A stretch of 64,000 nt of DNA from Nitratireductor sp. (GTDB lineage Bacteria > Pseudomonadota > Alphaproteobacteria > Rhizobiales > Rhizobiaceae): NCBI GenBank assembly GCA_020637805.1, contig JACKJU010000008.1, forward strand, positions 124,001-188,000, read 5' to 3'. Position numbers and translations under genes: made by a program. The notes under the pieces were generated by a model, which saw nothing but the letters and a program-made list of their open reading frames with translations, was not told where the DNA came from and made no database searches. Shown here in pieces: positions 23,970 through 32,695 of this stretch (the first letter of the stretch is position 1; every line of letters starts with the position of its first letter).

Positions 23970-25535
23970 ATGAGCACCGTTTCCTCCCTCTTCTCTCTTA
24001 TGCATGCGGGCTATGTGCTCGCGCGCGAGGGCGTGATTTCGGCACTGCCGTCCGATCCGCTGCCTCCACCGGCTCGCTTCATGAAGAAGATGGCCGGAAC
24101 GATAAGACGGCGCCAGGCCACCGAGCGCAAACAGTCGGAACGGCTTTCCATCGCGCTCAACCGCCTGGGTCCGAGCTGGGTCAAGCTCGGCCAGTTTCTT
24201 GCCACAAGGCCAGATGTCGTGGGCAGCGAGATCGCCCGTGACCTGGAATTGCTGCAGGACCGCATGGAACCCTTTCCGCGCGATGCCGCGATTTCGCAGA
24301 TCGAGGAATCGCTTGGACGCAAGATCGACGACATCTTCACCGAGTTTTCCGAACCCGTGGCTGCAGCGTCGGTTGCGCAGGTCCACCGTGCAAGGCGGCG
24401 GTCGGATGGGGTAGACGTTGCGGTAAAGGTGATCCGGCCCGGCGTCCGCTCACGCTTCCACCACGACCTCGACACCTTCTATACGGCGGCCAGGCTGCAG
24501 GAGAAGTATATTCCCGCTTCCAGGCGCCTGCGGCCCGTAGCCGTAGCAGACACGCTCGCCCAATCGGCCAAGATCGAGATGGATTTGCGGCTCGAGGCGG
24601 CGGCGTTTTCCGAGATGGGCGAGAACACGGCGGATGATCCGGGTTTCCGGGTTCCGCACGTCGACTGGGAACTCTCCGGCCGGGACTGCCTGACCATGGA
24701 CTGGGTCGATGGTGTCAAGATGAACAACATCGACGGCATACGGGCTGCCGGACACGACATGGTGCGCCTGTCGCAGAACCTGATCCAGTCCTTCCTGCGC
24801 CACACGCTGCGCGACGGCTTCTTCCATGCAGACATGCATCCGGGCAACCTGTTCGTCGCACCGAACGGCGACATCGTGGCCGTCGATCTCGGCATTGCGG
24901 GAAGGCTGGGCAAGAAGGAGCGCCGCTTCCTGGCCGAAATTCTCTACGGCTTCATCACGCGCGACTACCTGCGCGTGGCGGAAGTCCATTTCGAGGCCGG
25001 TTACGTGCCGCGGCACCACGACGTGGCGAGCTTTGCGCAGGCCATCCGGGCCATAGGCGAGCCGATCCACGGCCAGTCGGCTGAAACGATTTCGATGGCA
25101 AAACTGCTGACCCTGCTTTTCGAAGTCACCGAACTGTTCGACATGGAAACGCGCCCGGAATTGCTGCTCCTCCAGAAAACGATGGTGGTGGTAGAAGGCG
25201 TGGCGCGCACGCTTGATCCGCACTTCAACATGTGGAAGACCTCCGAGCCGGTGGTGGGAACCTGGATCCGCGAAAATCTCGGTCCTGCCGGATTCATTTC
25301 CGATGCCAGGGAGGGGCTGCATGCGGGTCTAAGCCTGATGCGGCAGTTGCCGGAACTTTCCGCCCGTACCCAGAAACTGTCCGAGGAAATGGCCGCAATG
25401 AGCGAAAACGGCCTCCGGCTGGACGATCATACCGTCGAGCGCATCGGCAAGGCAGAGGCGCGCCATTCACGATGGGGCCACATTGCGCTGTGGGTGATCG
25501 CCGCGCTGGGCGCGATTGCTCTATTTATCCGCTGA
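23970..25535 (+). CDS. ubiB: Ubiquinone biosynthesis kinase-like protein UbiB
   Basis: UbiB is an ABC1/ADCK-family atypical kinase or ATPase needed for ubiquinone synthesis, probably in extracting intermediates from the membrane. The 521-residue protein has the KxGQ motif (GPSWVKLGQFLATRPD), the Ala-rich nucleotide loop AAASVAQVH, FFHADMHPGNLFV and VDLGIAG, and a C-terminal hydrophobic segment (IALWVIAALGAIALFI) as membrane anchor. It forms a unit with ubiE. Its last 15 bp overlap the 3' end of the convergent TetR gene. Confidence 0.94.
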   Translation: MSTVSSLFSLMHAGYVLAREGVISALPSDPLPPPARFMKKMAGTIRRRQATERKQSERLSIALNRLGPSWVKLGQFLATRPDVVGSEIARDLELLQDRMEPFPRDAAISQIEESLGRKIDDIFTEFSEPVAAASVAQVHRARRRSDGVDVAVKVIRPGVRSRFHHDLDTFYTAARLQEKYIPASRRLRPVAVADTLAQSAKIEMDLRLEAAAFSEMGENTADDPGFRVPHVDWELSGRDCLTMDWVDGVKMNNIDGIRAAGHDMVRLSQNLIQSFLRHTLRDGFFHADMHPGNLFVAPNGDIVAVDLGIAGRLGKKERRFLAEILYGFITRDYLRVAEVHFEAGYVPRHHDVASFAQAIRAIGEPIHGQSAETISMAKLLTLLFEVTELFDMETRPELLLLQKTMVVVEGVARTLDPHFNMWKTSEPVVGTWIRENLGPAGFISDAREGLHAGLSLMRQLPELSARTQKLSEEMAAMSENGLRLDDHTVERIGKAEARHSRWGHIALWVIAALGAIALFIR

Positions 25536-26150
25536 GGATTGCCGCACGAGACCGGCGACCATCTGGTCGATGAAGACCATCAGTTCATCCTCGAGCCGGT
25601 CGGGCGATACACCGACAAACCTGTCCTCGACGCTCAGGGAGACAATTCCGTGGACGGCGGCAAACAGCATCTTGGCCCGTTCGCTCAATTCCGCGCCTTC
25701 GAGGTTGACGCTCAGACTTGCTACCGGCTCAACGATGAACTCGATGAGCCTGCGCTGCTCGGCGGTATGCCATTCCGGAACCGCGATGTCCGCGATTGCG
25801 GCATAGTCGAACAACGCCACCCATAGCGGGAGGTTTTCGCGCGCGAACCTGACATAGGTTTTCGCAAGAGACTTGAGCGCTTCAACGGGATCTTCGTGGG
25901 AGACAGGCTCGTTCCTCAGCTCTTCGGCCAGACGGTTGAGGGTGTTGGAATTGACGTGAATGACCAGGTCGTCAAGATCGTCGAACACCGTGTAGAGGGA
26001 CCCCAGCGCGCAGCCGGCCTCCTTCGTGACCTCACGGGCATTCAGGGCCCGTATTCCCGATTTCGCAACCAGCTTCTCGGCAGCTGCGATCAGCCGGTTC
26101 CTCAGTTCCTCGCGCTTTGCTTCCCGTACGCCTGACATCCGATTCACCAT
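25521..26150 (-). CDS. TetR-family regulator of the pspA-yiaA unit
   Basis: This 209-residue protein has an N-terminal TetR helix-turn-helix (LIAAAEKLVAKSGIRALNAREVTKEAGCALGSLYTVFDD) and a C-terminal ligand or dimer domain resembling TetR_C_33/WHG type. The ligand is unknown. It is divergent from a PspA-like gene, and three copies of TGAACnnnGTTCA lie in the 92 bp between them, the expected picture for a local repressor that also controls itself. The gene converges on ubiB with a 15 bp overlap. Confidence 0.88.
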   Translation of the reverse strand: MVNRMSGVREAKREELRNRLIAAAEKLVAKSGIRALNAREVTKEAGCALGSLYTVFDDLDDLVIHVNSNTLNRLAEELRNEPVSHEDPVEALKSLAKTYVRFARENLPLWVALFDYAAIADIAVPEWHTAEQRRLIEFIVEPVASLSVNLEGAELSERAKMLFAAVHGIVSLSVEDRFVGVSPDRLEDELMVFIDQMVAGLVRQSSADK

Positions 26151-26155
26151 AATTT

Positions 26156-26168
26156 TGAACGTCGTTCA
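26156..26168. promoter_or_regulatory. TetR operator 1, TGAAC-GTC-GTTCA
   Basis: A perfect 5+3+5 inverted repeat, just upstream of the TetR start codon at 26150. It would block the TetR gene's own transcription or translation start region. Confidence 0.75.
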
Positions 26169-26176
26169 TTTTATTC

Positions 26177-26204
26177 TTGAACATTGTTCATTTTTGTCTA
26201 TATT
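26177..26204 (+). promoter_or_regulatory. Promoter of the pspA-like gene
   Basis: TTGAAC (26177-26182) and TATATT (26199-26204) are separated by 16 bp, a good sigma-70 type pair. Operator 2 overlaps the -35 element and operator 3 lies just downstream of the -10. Confidence 0.65.
26178..26190. promoter_or_regulatory. TetR operator 2, TGAAC-ATT-GTTCA
   Basis: A perfect 5+3+5 inverted repeat with the same arms as operator 1. It overlaps the -35 of the pspA promoter; the centre lies 22 bp from operator 1. Confidence 0.8.
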
Positions 26205-26212
26205 CCAATTCA

Positions 26213-26225
26213 TGAACAACGTTCA
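26213..26225. promoter_or_regulatory. TetR operator 3, TGAAC-AAC-GTTCA
   Basis: A third perfect copy of the same repeat, between the -10 element and the start codon at 26243. The centre lies 35 bp from operator 2. Confidence 0.8.
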
Positions 26226-26242
26226 TACACGGAGAAACAACA

Positions 26243-26938
26243 ATGTTCAAATCACTCTTTGCCCTGGCTCGCGGCCATGCAAACGATACGGCTGAAGCCG
26301 TTGCCGATGCCAATGCGCCGGTAATTCTTCGCCAGCATATGCGCGACAGTACTCTGGCCGTAGAACGTGCCAGAAAGGCAGTGGCCGTCGCCATTGCCCA
26401 GAACGAGGCTGAGGCCAGACATTCCTCAAAGCTCGCCGAGCGCATCGCAGACATCGAGAAGCGGACAATAGCGGCAATCGAACAGGGCAAGGATGATCTT
26501 GCCAGGGAGGCTGCCGAGACCATTGCCCTACTGGAGGCCGAACGGGAGGCATCCCTCGATGCGCAGAGGCGGGCTGGCGGCGAAATCGAACGGCTGAAGC
26601 GTATCGTTCGGGAGGCTCAGGCGAAACTTCGCGAGCTTCAGCGCGGGCAGCGGATCGCCATTGCGTCCGAAAGCACCCGGACACTCAAGACCGGCATTCC
26701 GAATTCAGGCCTTGCCGCTCTCAAGGACGCAGAGGCCACGCTAGCCCGCATGCGGGACAGGCAAACACAGATCGAGGCAACCGATTCCGCCATGGCAGAA
26801 CTCGACATTGCCTCGGACCCCGGACGCATGACCGAGCGTCTCGCAGAGGCAGGATGCGGCACGCCGCTGCATTGCGGTGCGGACAGTGTACTCGAACGCC
26901 TTTCGAAAATGGCCAGGAAGCCCGGCAAGGCCTCCTGA
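26243..26938 (+). CDS. PspA/IM30-family protein
   Basis: This 231-residue protein is predominantly alpha-helical and coiled-coil, with the PspA/IM30 pattern: an amphipathic N-terminal helix (MFKSLFALARGHANDTAEAV), then long charged heptad-like helices rich in Ala, Glu and Arg. PspA/IM30 proteins assemble on the inner membrane and preserve its integrity under stress. A TetR gene replaces the PspF system seen in enterics. AACAACA and a weak Shine-Dalgarno (CGGAGAAACAACA) precede the start. A yiaA-type gene follows 65 bp downstream. Confidence 0.8.
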   Translation: MFKSLFALARGHANDTAEAVADANAPVILRQHMRDSTLAVERARKAVAVAIAQNEAEARHSSKLAERIADIEKRTIAAIEQGKDDLAREAAETIALLEAEREASLDAQRRAGGEIERLKRIVREAQAKLRELQRGQRIAIASESTRTLKTGIPNSGLAALKDAEATLARMRDRQTQIEATDSAMAELDIASDPGRMTERLAEAGCGTPLHCGADSVLERLSKMARKPGKAS

Positions 26939-27003
26939 CCAATCGACAATCCATCCAATCGTGAAATTGGCAATCTGAAACCACACAACCAAGGAGAAAT
27001 CAC

Positions 27004-27288
27004 ATGAGCGACCTCAACTACACCATCAAGGATTCCGGCGCATGGCGCATGTTCACCATCGCGGCCTTTGCCGTGGCGGCGGCCATGCAGGCTGGCGGCA
27101 TCTACTTCCTCGAAGCCAGTTTCGCGGCCAAGGGCTTCTATGCGATGTCCGCGATCATGCTGGTGCACACCTCGATCACGATCACAAAGACGCTACGCGA
27201 CGAGCAGGAAGCGAACCGCATGATCAATCGCCTGGAGGATGCGCGCACCGAGAAACTGCTGACCGAATACAGCAGCAACGACGTTTGA
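27004..27288 (+). CDS. YiaA/YiaB-family inner membrane protein
   Basis: This 94-residue protein has two transmembrane helices (FTIAAFAVAAAMQAGGIYF and the FYAMSAIMLVHTSITIT segment) forming a YiaAB domain, followed by a charged C-terminal tail. The family is often encoded beside PspA homologues, but its role is unknown. AAGGAGAAATCAC precedes the ATG. It ends the TetR-controlled unit, and a terminator follows. Confidence 0.82.
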   Translation: MSDLNYTIKDSGAWRMFTIAAFAVAAAMQAGGIYFLEASFAAKGFYAMSAIMLVHTSITITKTLRDEQEANRMINRLEDARTEKLLTEYSSNDV

Positions 27289-27311
27289 TCCTTCCTGAGG
27301 AATTATTCCAG

Positions 27312-27349
27312 TTGGTGGCCGGCTGCCTGCTGGCCACCAATTTTGATTT
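27312..27349 (+). terminator. Rho-independent terminator after the yiaA-like gene
   Basis: TTGGTGGCC (27312-27320) pairs perfectly with GGCCACCAA (27332-27340) and is followed by TTTTGATTT. It cleanly separates the pspA unit from coaBC. Confidence 0.88.
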
Positions 27350-27381
27350 CATTGCAATCGGCATCTTGAAATCATTGCAAT
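27343..27381 (+). promoter_or_regulatory. Putative coaBC promoter with two ATTGCAAT palindromes
   Basis: ATTGCAAT occurs at 27351-27358 and 27374-27381, each within a direct repeat TCATTGCAATC, 23 bp apart. TTGATT (27343-27348) and TGAAAT (27367-27372), 18 bp apart, could be -35 and -10. One palindrome then lies in the spacer and the other just after the -10. The gene downstream encodes a ribbon-helix-helix domain that could bind them. Confidence 0.5.
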
Positions 27382-27400
27382 CATCCGCCATTTTATCGTC

Positions 27401-28870
27401 ATGGCAAGCATCACGATACGCAATCTCGACGAAACGACCAAGCAGCGCCTGCGCGAGCGTGCTGCGCGAAACGGCAGGTCGATGGAAGAGGAAGTGAGGC
27501 TGCTTCTGGATGGCCTGGAGACCTCCGCTACTTCGCCCGCACCAGCTGACAGTGCTGCGCCAGATCGTGCAATGCCCACACTTGTCTCAGCCTCCACCGG
27601 CGGGGGATCGGCAACAATCGAAGGTTTCCCGGCCGCAGGCAAGCGGGTTCTGCTGATCATTTCAGGCGGCATTGCCGCCTACAAGAGCCTCGACCTCATC
27701 CGCCGCCTCGTGGAACGTGGCGTCGAGGTGCGGCCGCTGATGACGGCTGCGGCGCAGGAATTCATAACACCGCTTACCGCTGGCGCGCTTGCTGCCAGCA
27801 AGGTCTTCACCGACCTGTTTGACCGCGAGGACGAGCAGGATGTCGGGCATATCAGGCTTGCCCGGGATTGCGACATGATCGTCGTTGCACCGGCCACTGC
27901 CGACCTCATGGCAAAGATGGCCTGTGGCATAGCCAACGATCTCGCTTCCACGGTGCTGCTGGCAACGAACAAGCCGGTCCTCGTGGCACCGGCAATGAAC
28001 CCGGCCATGTGGAACCATCCCGCGACACGCCGCAATGTCGAGACGCTCAGGAATGACGGCGTCGCTTTCATTGGCCCGTTTTCAGGCGAGATGGCAGAGC
28101 GCAACGAAGCCGGCAAGGGCCGGATGGCAGAGCCGATGCAGATCGTCGAGAGGATCGGCGAAATGCTCGACACCCGCCCGAAGACCCTGAAAGGCAGGCG
28201 CGTGGTCGTCACTTCCGGACCGACACATGAACCCATCGACCCTGTGCGCTACATAGCAAACCGTTCCTCCGGCAAACAGGGACATGCCATCGCGAAGGCT
28301 CTTGCCGACCTTGGCGCGGAGGTCATTCTCGTTTCGGGGCCGGTCGGCATTCCCGATCCCGCCGGTGTTGAAACCGTTCACGTGCAAACCGCCCGTGACA
28401 TGCTCAAGGCGGTCGAGACGGCCCTGCCCGCCGATATCGCCGTGATGGTCGCCGCCGTGGCCGACTGGCGCAGCAAGGGCGAGGCATCCGAGAAGATGAA
28501 GAAGGAAGACGGCAAGGGACCCTCACACCTGGAGTTGACCGAGAACCCGGACATCCTCAAGACCATCGGCCATCATGAAAACCGGCCTCAGATCGTGGTC
28601 GGGTTTGCAGCCGAAACGCACAATGTCGAGACCCATGCCCGCGCCAAGCTGAAGCGCAAGGGTGCCGACTGGATCGTCGCAAACGATGTTTCCCCCGACA
28701 GCGGCATAGGCGGCAGCGCAGGTGGCGTAATGGGTGGTGATGCCAACCGGGTGAAAATCATCTCGGCGGAAGCGGTCGAGGAATGGCCGGAACTGTCCAA
28801 GCATGATGTCGCAGTCAGGCTGGCAGCCAGGATTGCAGCCGAACTGGCAAAACGGCAGTCCACTGCCTGA
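27401..28870 (+). CDS. coaBC: CoaBC with an N-terminal ribbon-helix-helix domain
   Basis: The enzyme joins phosphopantothenate to cysteine and decarboxylates the product, in coenzyme A synthesis. Of 489 residues, about 80-260 form the flavoprotein decarboxylase (KRVLLIISGGIAAYKSLDLI, NPAMWNHPATRRN). From about 265 comes the ligase (VVTSGPTHEPIDPVRYI, NRSSGKQG). Residues 1-42 (MASITIRNLDETTKQRLRER...) are an Arc/FitA-type ribbon-helix-helix DNA-binding domain, and 43-79 a Pro/Ala/Ser linker. The frame is continuous with no stop between the parts. An internal ATG at codon 58 (27572) lacks a clear ribosome-binding site. The added domain may make the enzyme a self-regulator. Confidence 0.92.
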   Translation: MASITIRNLDETTKQRLRERAARNGRSMEEEVRLLLDGLETSATSPAPADSAAPDRAMPTLVSASTGGGSATIEGFPAAGKRVLLIISGGIAAYKSLDLIRRLVERGVEVRPLMTAAAQEFITPLTAGALAASKVFTDLFDREDEQDVGHIRLARDCDMIVVAPATADLMAKMACGIANDLASTVLLATNKPVLVAPAMNPAMWNHPATRRNVETLRNDGVAFIGPFSGEMAERNEAGKGRMAEPMQIVERIGEMLDTRPKTLKGRRVVVTSGPTHEPIDPVRYIANRSSGKQGHAIAKALADLGAEVILVSGPVGIPDPAGVETVHVQTARDMLKAVETALPADIAVMVAAVADWRSKGEASEKMKKEDGKGPSHLELTENPDILKTIGHHENRPQIVVGFAAETHNVETHARAKLKRKGADWIVANDVSPDSGIGGSAGGVMGGDANRVKIISAEAVEEWPELSKHDVAVRLAARIAAELAKRQSTA

Positions 28871-29093
28871 TAGCTCCGCTGCCGGTTGAGTGAATGTGAA
28901 ACCTTGTCAGAGAACCGGCTTCTCTTCAGCGATTCTTAACCTTGTCTTCTCACAATGGCGTGAGTTCGGCCAGGCCCTTGTCTTGCCGGAAACACCGGCA
29001 CTTCGGCCAGTTGGCAAAGCGCCGGAGACTGACGGGCCTGAAGGTGCAGCAGATGCCGGAAAGTCAGGAACTGTGCACAAACGGGGAAAGAAC

Positions 29094-31991
29094 ATGGGCG
29101 GGAGCGCAAGCGGAGAAAGCATCTTCGGCGGCGATGGCGCGCTGTTCCGTGAAATCGTCAACACGCTTCCCAACCCGTTCTGCATCATCGGCCCGGAGGG
29201 CCGCTATGTCTACGCCAACAATTCGATAGCAAAGTATCTCGGCTGCAGACCCGCAGACATTGTCGGAAAGGCTCCACGGGACATCTTTCCCCCGGAGATC
29301 GCCGGAAGGTTCGAATCCATAAGTCAAAGGGTATCCGAAACCGGCGAACGCATCCGCGTTACCGAGGAACTGCATGGAAACGGCACCGGCAGGGACGGTA
29401 TCGTTGAATTGCGGTTCGACCGTATCGGCATGGGGGACGACCACTATGTGCGCGTGATCGTAACCGATATCACGGAGACCAACGCCCGGCTGCGAGAGCA
29501 AACCCGAAGGGTGGAGTTGCTCAACGAGTCCATCGATTCGATGGCCCAAGGATTGATTGTCTTCAATCCGGAAACAATCGAGTTTGTTTCCAGCCAGGCG
29601 AACGATTTGCTTGAAGTCAGCCGGGAACATCTCGCCGCAGGAAAGTCCTCTGAAGACTATTTCCGTTTCCTGCATCAGCGTGGCGATCTCGGTTTCGGTC
29701 TGCAGGGCGAGAAGAGCCTCGCCAATGCGCTGAGGCGTTTGCGCAATGGCGGTCAGAAGACGCTCGAACGCAGCACGCCCAGCGGACGCATTATCCAGTT
29801 GAATACACAACCGCGGCTGACCGCAGGAAAGCAGTCAGGCGGGATCATCGTAACGATCACCGACATCACGCGTGTTTCCGAACTGGCGCTGGAACTGGAG
29901 GCCGCACGCAAGCGCTTCAAGGCCTTCGCAGAAGCCAACGCCGACTACTTCTGGGAGATGGACCGGAATCTGCGGATCTCGTACCTGTCACCCGCATTTG
30001 AGGAACTGACCGGTATTCCATGCTCGGCCATCGTCGGAATGCCGCGCAACATAGTAAGCTTCGAGGTCTCTGATCCTGCCGATATTGAAAATTACCGGGA
30101 AGCGGTTACCCAGCGCAGGCCGTTCAGGGACTTTGTCTACCGCATCAACAAGCCAAGCGGCGCGGAGATGTGGATTTCCGTCAGTGGTACGCCGAACGTC
30201 GACAGCCACGGTCTGTTCCTTGGATATGTTGGGAGCGGCCGCGACGTGACGGAGCATGTCAACCACCGCCGTGAGTTGGAGCAAGCGCGTCACGAAGCGC
30301 AACTGGCCGACCGCGCCAAGTCGGAATTCCTGGCAAACATGAGCCACGAGATCCGGACGCCGATGAACGGCGTGATGGGCATGGCGGAACTGCTCGCCAA
30401 GACGAACTTGGACGCCAAGCAGAAGACATTTACCGACATCATCGTCAAATCCGGCTCCTCGCTTCTGACGATCATCAACGACATCCTCGATTTCTCGAAG
30501 ATCGATGCCGGACAGATGGAACTGGACCCCGCCCCCTTCAATCTTGCCGAAGCGGTGGAGGATGTCGCGACGCTGGTATCCTCGCGGGTGGCGGAAAAGG
30601 ATCTGGAAATGAGCGTCCGGATTGACCCCAAGCTACCCGAGACGCTCGTTGGAGACGCAGGCCGGTTGCGCCAGATCATCACCAATCTCGTTGGCAATGC
30701 GGTGAAGTTTACGGAGCGCGGCCAGGTCTACCTCAACGTCTCCTGTACGCCTTCAGGAGACGGCAATGCCAACGTTCGCGTCGAGGTGCGCGACACCGGT
30801 ATCGGTATTCCGGCCGACAAGCAGGCCAGGGTGTTCGAGAAATTCAGCCAGGTCGACACCTCGTCCTCGCGCAATCATGAAGGTACAGGCCTCGGTCTTG
30901 CCATTGCCCATTCGCTTGTCAGCCTGATGGACGGAGAAATGGGGCTGGAGTCGGAAGTCGGCAAGGGTTCGACATTCTGGTTCGAGGTCCCGCTGCCTGC
31001 GCCCAGCATTACAAAGACTCGGAGGAAAGCTCCCATGGACGTATCGGGATCGCGCATCGTCATCGTCGACGACAATCCTGTAAACCGCGAGATACTCATC
31101 GAACAGATGCAGGCCTGGCGCTTCGATTGCGCTGCCGCGGAGGGTGGCGAAGAGGCGCTGCTGCTCATGCGCGCCGCCATGGGCCAGGGTATCGACATCG
31201 ACTGCGTGGTGCTCGACTACCAGATGCCGACGATGAACGGCGCCGATGTGGTACGCGAGATGCGGATGGATCCCCTACTCGCCGGCATACCGGTTATCAT
31301 GCTCACGTCGGTCGACCAGACCGAAGAGGGCCGGCATTTCTCCTCGCTCGGTGTTCAGGCGCATCTCGTCAAGCCCGCGCGCTCATCGCTGTTGCTGGAA
31401 ACGTTGATCAGCGTTCTTTCGGAGCGCGCGCCGGATGCTCAGGCCGATGGCACAGAGTCAGTCAAGAGCCCTGAAACCACGACCGTGCGTGCCACGACGG
31501 AACCGGGTGAGGGACTTGCAGTTGAAGAAACGACGGTGGATTCAGCAAAGGCCGCCGCCGCTGCAGAAGAACCCGCAGGAAAGAACCATGATGATCAGGT
31601 TGACATCCTTGTGTGCGAGGACAACGAGGTAAACCGCATTGTTTTCAGCCAGGTGCTGAAAAACCTTCCCTACAGTTTCGAGATGGCCGAAAACGGCCGG
31701 ATCGGCGTGGAAAAATACAAGCGGCTGAAGCCGCGGCTGATACTGATGGATGTCTCGATGCCGGAAATGAACGGCCTGGAGGCCACCGAGTCCATCCGGA
31801 CCATCGAGGTAAATACGGGAGCCAGCACTCCGATTATCGGAGTTACGGCACATGCCATCAAGGGTGATCGCGAAAAGTGCCTCTCTGCCGGCATGGATGA
31901 CTACCTGTCGAAGCCGGTATCCCCGGATGCGTTGGAAGAGAAGGTTCGCAACTGGCTTGAAGGCCAGGAAGTCAGCCACCGGATCAACTGA
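29094..31991 (+). CDS. Triple-PAS hybrid sensor histidine kinase with two receiver domains
   Basis: This 965-residue protein has no obvious transmembrane segment and is probably cytoplasmic. Three PAS-type domains lie at roughly 15-125, 135-255 and 265-385. A HisKA domain follows with the phospho-His at 418 (NMSHEIRTPMNG), then a HATPase, then two receiver domains with phosphoacceptor Asp708 (VLDYQMP) and Asp886 (LMDVSMPEMNG). The start at 29094 is chosen because ACGGGGAAAGAAC precedes it and the extra 68 upstream codons are not domain-like. The signal and partner are unknown. The 223 bp gap before it holds no recognised element. Confidence 0.88.
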   Translation: MGGSASGESIFGGDGALFREIVNTLPNPFCIIGPEGRYVYANNSIAKYLGCRPADIVGKAPRDIFPPEIAGRFESISQRVSETGERIRVTEELHGNGTGRDGIVELRFDRIGMGDDHYVRVIVTDITETNARLREQTRRVELLNESIDSMAQGLIVFNPETIEFVSSQANDLLEVSREHLAAGKSSEDYFRFLHQRGDLGFGLQGEKSLANALRRLRNGGQKTLERSTPSGRIIQLNTQPRLTAGKQSGGIIVTITDITRVSELALELEAARKRFKAFAEANADYFWEMDRNLRISYLSPAFEELTGIPCSAIVGMPRNIVSFEVSDPADIENYREAVTQRRPFRDFVYRINKPSGAEMWISVSGTPNVDSHGLFLGYVGSGRDVTEHVNHRRELEQARHEAQLADRAKSEFLANMSHEIRTPMNGVMGMAELLAKTNLDAKQKTFTDIIVKSGSSLLTIINDILDFSKIDAGQMELDPAPFNLAEAVEDVATLVSSRVAEKDLEMSVRIDPKLPETLVGDAGRLRQIITNLVGNAVKFTERGQVYLNVSCTPSGDGNANVRVEVRDTGIGIPADKQARVFEKFSQVDTSSSRNHEGTGLGLAIAHSLVSLMDGEMGLESEVGKGSTFWFEVPLPAPSITKTRRKAPMDVSGSRIVIVDDNPVNREILIEQMQAWRFDCAAAEGGEEALLLMRAAMGQGIDIDCVVLDYQMPTMNGADVVREMRMDPLLAGIPVIMLTSVDQTEEGRHFSSLGVQAHLVKPARSSLLLETLISVLSERAPDAQADGTESVKSPETTTVRATTEPGEGLAVEETTVDSAKAAAAAEEPAGKNHDDQVDILVCEDNEVNRIVFSQVLKNLPYSFEMAENGRIGVEKYKRLKPRLILMDVSMPEMNGLEATESIRTIEVNTGASTPIIGVTAHAIKGDREKCLSAGMDDYLSKPVSPDALEEKVRNWLEGQEVSHRIN

Positions 31992-32148
31992 CCGCCCCCC
32001 ACCGGTCAGCAACATATCGCCGTCAGCACGAGCCCGGCATTGATCTGGCAGGGGAAATCCTGTCCTCACACTTGCCTTTGCAGCCTTATCCGGCCAGCCT
32101 GCCGTTCGGGATGCCGCAGTCTTGCGGCGCAGGATTTCGGGAAATCGC

Positions 32149-32610
32149 ATGAGCGGCAAGAACATCAGGGTAAACATAGTACGGCTGCCACATGGCCAGG
32201 GGCTTGACCTGCCTGCCTACGAGACAAGCGGTTCTGCCGGAATGGATCTGCGCGCCGCCTGCTCCCAGAGCAAGCCGCTGGAACTGGCTCCAGGGCAGCG
32301 CCTTCTGGTTCCAACGGGTCTGGTCTTCGAAATCCCCGATGGATACGAGGCGCAGATACGTCCCCGATCGGGCCTCGCCCTCAAGCATGGCATCACCTGC
32401 CTGAATACGCCCGGCACGATCGACAGCGATTATCGCGGCGAGGTCATGGTATTGCTCGTCAATCTGGGAACAGAGAAATTCGTAGTCGAGCGCGGAATGC
32501 GAATTGCCCAGATGGTATTTGCGCCCGTAACGCGCGCAGAACTGACCGAGGCTTCGCTTGCAAACGAGAGCGGGCGGGGCACCGGCGGGTTCGGGTCGAC
32601 TGGGGTCTGA
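32149..32610 (+). CDS. dut: dUTP diphosphatase
   Basis: Dut hydrolyses dUTP to dUMP, keeping uracil out of DNA and supplying thymidylate synthesis. The 153-residue protein shows all five trimeric dUTPase motifs: SAGMDLRA, PRSGLALKHG, GTIDSDYRGE, RIAQMVFAPV and GRGTGGFGSTG. ATG at 32149 is used; TTG at 32122 is a less likely start. The gene lies alone between the hybrid kinase and cysK. In relatives it is often beside coaBC, which fits the gene order here with the kinase in between. Confidence 0.95.
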   Translation: MSGKNIRVNIVRLPHGQGLDLPAYETSGSAGMDLRAACSQSKPLELAPGQRLLVPTGLVFEIPDGYEAQIRPRSGLALKHGITCLNTPGTIDSDYRGEVMVLLVNLGTEKFVVERGMRIAQMVFAPVTRAELTEASLANESGRGTGGFGSTGV

Positions 32611-32695
32611 CCCCGGCTGAATGCGCTAATCAAGGTTCTGGAACTGGCTGCCGGTTCGTGGTTTCATGCAACCCTGCACAATGGAGGGATGTTCC

